Shown one piece after another: positions 40,993-44,408 of a stretch of 44,408 nucleotides of DNA (positions are counted from its first letter, which is position 1; each line of letters starts with the position of its first letter). The notes beneath the pieces were generated by a model, which was not told where the DNA came from, did not search any database, and worked only from the letters and a program-made list of their open reading frames with translations. Origin of the DNA: Patescibacteria group bacterium (GTDB taxonomy: Bacteria; Patescibacteria; Microgenomatia; Levybacterales; UBA12049); NCBI GenBank assembly GCA_023379465.1, contig JAMCTM010000049.1, positions 1-44,408 on the forward strand, given 5' to 3'. The position numbers and the translations under genes were made by a program.

Positions 40993-43620
40993 ATGGCCTT
41001 ATTAAGGACCTCTTTAATCTGTACAGTTTTAAACGAAGAAAAAACAATTGGACGGCTTATCGATTCAATTGCCAAGCAGTCCCAGCTTCCAGATGAGGTA
41101 ATCTTTGTCGACGGCGGAAGCAAGGACAGTACGGTAAATGAAATTAAGAAATTCTCCCAAAAGTATCCTAAACTTAATATAAGAATATCTGTAATAAAAG
41201 GTAACAGATCGGTCGGGAGAAACTTAGCAATATCAAAAGCAACAAACGAGATAATACTCTCAACAGATTCGGGATGTGTGTTGGACAGAAATTGGGCTAA
41301 AAACATAGTCAAGCCCTTTTTAAAAGGCGCAGAAGTTGTTGCGGGATATTATAAGGGAGAATCTAGAAATATTTTTCAAAAGTGTTTGATACCGTACGTT
41401 CTGGTAATGCCGGATAAAGTTGACCCTAAAAACTTCCTTCCCGCAACAAGGTCGATGGCTTTTAAAAAGTCGGCTTGGATAAAAGCCGGAAAGTTTAACG
41501 AAAAATTTTCGCACAACGAAGATTATGCTTTTGCAAATAAGCTTAAGGAAAATAAGGCTAAAATTGTTTTTTGCAAAGATGCGGTTGCTACATGGATTCC
41601 ACGAACAAATTTTCTTCAGGCTTTTAAAATGTTTTTTAGGTTTTCTTTAGGAGATATCCAGGCGGGTCTCTATAGGGAAAAAGTAGTTTACATTTTCTTA
41701 AGGTATACATTTGCTTTATATCTTCTTTTACTTAACGTAATTGAAAAGTCATTGGTGCTTTTATTTGTTACGATATTGTTTTTTCTAGGCTATTTGATAT
41801 GGTCAATTGGGAAAAATTACAAGTATATTGAAAGTCCAAAGGCTTACGTTTTTTTGCCACTTATTCAGATCTTGTCAGATATCGCCGTGATTTCTGGGTC
41901 TTCTATTGGAATTTTCCAAAAAATCACTGTTGATAAATTTATAAAGCCAATTATTAATAATAAGGCCGTAGCACTCGTCATCTTTGTATATATCGTAACC
42001 GAATTATCAACCATTTCTTACGGAATTCCAGACCCAAGCCACCCTTTCAATTATTTTATGGACGAATGGCACCAATCTCAGTCGGTAAGGGATTTGTTTA
42101 GGTACGGAACTCCGAATATCGCAGGTGCTGCCAACGGCTCAATTTTTCAATTTTTTCTTACAGGACTTTATTTAATACCTTTTACCCTAACGGGCATAGT
42201 AAATGTGTTCGCGATTAAATCTTCAGTGCTGGATTTGGCAATCCAGCACCGTTTGTTTGAGGTCTTGCGTTTAAACACACTCCTATTTGGAGTAGGATCG
42301 ATAATTTTGGTATCTTTTATAGCAAAAAAATACCTTAAAATAAACGCTTTTTTGGCGGCTTTTCTTTTCACTTTTAACCCTCTATGGCTAATGCTAAGCA
42401 ATTACTTTAAATACGATATAGCCCTTGCTTTTTGGATTTTGGTCTCAACACTTTTTTTCCTTAGATATGCAGAAAAGCCTACATTTATTAATTTTTTGTT
42501 CGGAGGGATTTTTTCAGGTATAGCTTTATCAACTAAGCTTTTAACACCCCTTCCGCTTATTGCCGTGTATTTTTTAATATTTTTTCTTTTTACCCCAAAT
42601 TTTGGAAAGCATTTAAAAAGCTTGATTATCGGATTTTCAATTGTTATTTTTGTATACGCATTTTTCGGAAATCCGGACATACTTCTCGGTAAGGGTAGTT
42701 TGTATGATTATTTATATTCCAATGTTGTCCTATCCCCTAATGTATCTCAAAATTATCGCCTAGGTGAGGCTGTCTGGCCCTATATGCTTACAAGTCTTTA
42801 TCCATCCGTATTCGGGAGGATGACTTATAGCTTTTATCTGATATCTTTATTTTTTGTAGCTTACATATTTTTAAATAATCTCCTTTTGATTCCCAGAAAA
42901 TCTTTAAGGTTGTTTACTCAAGCATTTTTAGAATTTCTTAGTAGATACAAATTTGAATTCATTGTAGCATCATCTTTTATTTTGTTTATGGCAAGTCTTA
43001 TTCCTATCGGGATACAGGCTACAAATAATCGGCTTATGGTTTTGCTGCCATTTTTGACGCTTATTTCGGCAACGGTAGCTTATAGATTTATTGACAAAAT
43101 TAAGCCTAAGAGGAATTTGGTATTTACCGCCTTACTATTATTATCGATAATATTAATATATCAGTTAGCGGAAGCATATTCATGGGTTAGTCTAAAGTTT
43201 AATAATAACCCGAGGTTTATTTCTTCAAATTGGATTATTAACAATATTAAACCGAATACAACAATTGGTATACAAAATATACCAATTTATCAAGGATTGC
43301 CCAATGTGGTTCTTAAGGAATTTTATTTAAAACAATATGGTTACCGGGGAAATAATATTTATAACTACGAAGTAGTTAATTCAAAAATGGATGCATTTCC
43401 TCCGGTTGTTATACTTACGAACGTTGATGTAGAAAGTAAATACTTTATAAAATCTGAGAAAATTGATATTTTAAATAAGCTTGAAAAAGAAAACTATAAA
43501 AAAGTAGTATCATTTAATTTAAATTCTAACTATTTTTATATGTTTAACAATAACCTTAATTATTATTATTCCGGATTGGTCCAACTTCCCACGACAATTA
43601 ACATTTATGAAAAACAATAA
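40993..43620 (+). CDS. GT2 / GT-C fusion glycosyltransferase
   Basis: 875 aa. Residues 1-~230 are a GT2 (GT-A) domain: LICTVLNEEKTIGRLI, FVDGGSKDST, SVGRNLAISKA, STDSGC (DxD-like) and HNEDYAFANKL. A linker with two to three helices (about 235-310) leads to a large polytopic GT-C module (~330-875) with FMDEWHQSQSVRDLF as the acidic first-loop motif and about ten helices, ending in a soluble tail. One chain could thus both load a sugar on polyprenyl phosphate in the cytoplasm and use it outside (inference). It overlaps the next gene by 14 nt. Confidence 0.82.
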   Translation: MALLRTSLICTVLNEEKTIGRLIDSIAKQSQLPDEVIFVDGGSKDSTVNEIKKFSQKYPKLNIRISVIKGNRSVGRNLAISKATNEIILSTDSGCVLDRNWAKNIVKPFLKGAEVVAGYYKGESRNIFQKCLIPYVLVMPDKVDPKNFLPATRSMAFKKSAWIKAGKFNEKFSHNEDYAFANKLKENKAKIVFCKDAVATWIPRTNFLQAFKMFFRFSLGDIQAGLYREKVVYIFLRYTFALYLLLLNVIEKSLVLLFVTILFFLGYLIWSIGKNYKYIESPKAYVFLPLIQILSDIAVISGSSIGIFQKITVDKFIKPIINNKAVALVIFVYIVTELSTISYGIPDPSHPFNYFMDEWHQSQSVRDLFRYGTPNIAGAANGSIFQFFLTGLYLIPFTLTGIVNVFAIKSSVLDLAIQHRLFEVLRLNTLLFGVGSIILVSFIAKKYLKINAFLAAFLFTFNPLWLMLSNYFKYDIALAFWILVSTLFFLRYAEKPTFINFLFGGIFSGIALSTKLLTPLPLIAVYFLIFFLFTPNFGKHLKSLIIGFSIVIFVYAFFGNPDILLGKGSLYDYLYSNVVLSPNVSQNYRLGEAVWPYMLTSLYPSVFGRMTYSFYLISLFFVAYIFLNNLLLIPRKSLRLFTQAFLEFLSRYKFEFIVASSFILFMASLIPIGIQATNNRLMVLLPFLTLISATVAYRFIDKIKPKRNLVFTALLLLSIILIYQLAEAYSWVSLKFNNNPRFISSNWIINNIKPNTTIGIQNIPIYQGLPNVVLKEFYLKQYGYRGNNIYNYEVVNSKMDAFPPVVILTNVDVESKYFIKSEKIDILNKLEKENYKKVVSFNLNSNYFYMFNNNLNYYYSGLVQLPTTINIYEKQ

Positions 43621-44320
43621 AAATATATCGATAGTAATTCCCTCCTATAATGAGGTAAAAAATTTGTCGATTCTTATAAAAAGTATTTTCAAGGAGTTGC
43701 CTGAAGCCAGGATAATTATCGTGGATGATTCTTCAAAAGAGGAAAACGATAAATTAATAACGATTGTTGCTCCATATAAAAATATTTTACTTAAATCAAG
43801 GCTTAAGAAAGATGGTAGAGGCAGCGCCGTTATTGAGGGCTTTAGATATTCTTTAAATAATAAGACGATGGATTATGTTTTTGAAATGGATTCAGATTTG
43901 GCTCATGACCCTAAAGAGTTTAAAAGGTTTATACACGAAATTAACGTTTATCCTTACGATTTAGTAATAGGCTCAAGGTATAAGTCGGGGGGGAAAATTA
44001 AAAATATAGAAAAAAACAGGACGATAATGAGCAGGTTTATAAATTACTTCCTCTATTTCTGGCTTAATATTAAAATAAGCGATTATACAAGCGGATTTAG
44101 GCTCTATAGCAGAAATGCCGTGGAATTTATTACAAAACAAAAGCTTAAGTCTAGGGGTTTTATTACACTTTCGGAAATAGCTTATTTGCTTTATAAAAAC
44201 GGATACAGCATTTCCGAAGTGCCCATTACATGGAATTACCGCAGGTACGGGAAATCCAACGTAAATTTACAGGAACTATTAAATTCGTTAATTTTTGTTA
44301 TCTTATTAAAAGTGGGGTAG
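43607..44320 (+). CDS. Polyprenyl-phosphate mannosyl/glucosyl synthase-like GT2
   Basis: 237 aa, dolichol-phosphate-mannose-synthase (DPM1) type without C-terminal membrane helices. Motifs: ISIVIPSYNEVKNL, IIVDDSSKEEN, GRGSAVIEGF, EMDSDLAHDP (95-102, metal/catalytic), VIGSRYKSGG and DYTSGFRLYSR, plus WNYRRYGKSN. Such enzymes make polyprenyl-P-mannose (or glucose), the donor for GT-C/GT39 enzymes; several of those lie in this window. It starts inside the end of the fusion gene and runs directly into the next ATG. Confidence 0.88.
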   Translation: MKNNKNISIVIPSYNEVKNLSILIKSIFKELPEARIIIVDDSSKEENDKLITIVAPYKNILLKSRLKKDGRGSAVIEGFRYSLNNKTMDYVFEMDSDLAHDPKEFKRFIHEINVYPYDLVIGSRYKSGGKIKNIEKNRTIMSRFINYFLYFWLNIKISDYTSGFRLYSRNAVEFITKQKLKSRGFITLSEIAYLLYKNGYSISEVPITWNYRRYGKSNVNLQELLNSLIFVILLKVG

Positions 44321-44408
44321 ATGTTAAAACGTCATCATAAGCTTATTTTAGGTGCAATTCTAATTTTTCTGTTTGCATTCTCGTTAAGGGTTATTACTTT
44401 AAACGAAA
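44321..44408 (+). CDS. Membrane protein, 3' partial (probable GT-C)
   Basis: The frame opens at the ATG right after the preceding stop and stays open to the window end (29 residues). A basic start (LKRHHK) is followed by a hydrophobic helix and RVITLNE, which looks like the beginning of GT39-type transferases. Too short to be sure. Confidence 0.5.
   Translation, partial: MLKRHHKLILGAILIFLFAFSLRVITLNE

Noticed and set aside
1..44408. TGA recoded as an amino acid (code 25)
   Set aside because: TGA ends many genes at ATGA overlaps with intact downstream family starts, and no gene needs readthrough.
1..44408. CRISPR array, insertion sequence, prophage or integrase
   Set aside because: No spaced direct repeats of that kind, no transposase or recombinase motifs, no flanking inverted repeats.

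Overview
The window looks like chromosomal DNA of a Candidate Phyla Radiation (Patescibacteria) bacterium, most likely in or near the Microgenomates (group is inference). Reasons: a DUF4012 membrane protein beside a sugar-lipid transferase, shortened housekeeping proteins (RecO of 182 aa, MurE and MurF without their first domain, a very small FtsQ-like protein), stand-alone GlmU uridyltransferase, tightly overlapped genes, and many lipid-dependent glycosyltransferases. TGA is used as a stop (for example in ATGA overlaps), so this is not a TGA-recoding lineage. No CRISPR array, insertion sequence, prophage or rRNA gene is visible.

Layout. 1-10.5 kb: a surface-glycan locus (ligase/GT-C fusion cut by the window edge, GT39, three GT4, one GT2, a GDP-mannose pyrophosphorylase and a polyprenyl-phosphate sugar-1-phosphate transferase). 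10.5-15 kb: DUF4012 protein, recO, glycyl-tRNA synthetase and a small anchored protein. 15-35.2 kb: a large division and cell-wall (dcw) cluster in the order mraZ-rsmH-ftsL-ftsI-murF-(DUF192, antisense)-murE-murC-murA-glmU(N)-mraY-ftsW-murG-ftsQ-ftsA-ftsZ-ileS-rodA. murD, murB and ddl are not in it. 35.2-37.4 kb: rplU, rpmA, parB, lepB (antisense) and tRNA-Val(CAC). 37.4-44.4 kb: a second, visibly more AT-rich glycan locus (GT4, a PTPS-related membrane protein, a GT2/GT-C fusion, a dolichol-phosphate-mannose-synthase-like GT2 and the start of another membrane protein).

How it fits together. The two glycan loci can supply GDP-mannose, load sugar onto polyprenyl phosphate, extend it with GT4/GT2 enzymes, and use polyprenyl-P-sugars through GT-C membrane enzymes, which suggests a mannose-containing surface polysaccharide or glycoprotein layer. 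The central cluster makes lipid II (MurA, MurC, MurE, MurF, MraY, MurG), polymerises it (FtsW/FtsI, RodA) and builds the Z-ring (FtsZ, FtsA, FtsQ-like, FtsL-like), under MraZ control at a four-repeat operator.

The most striking pattern is in the promoters: about ten genes have a good -10 box ending only 6-8 nt before the start codon, implying leaderless mRNAs. This arrangement helped choose several starts and reveals a 13-codon leaderless upstream ORF whose stop overlaps the ileS start. Other points worth a second look are an apparent ATA start codon in the GlmU-like gene, a tRNA followed after 6 nt by an mRNA start, and two unusual glycosyltransferase fusions.
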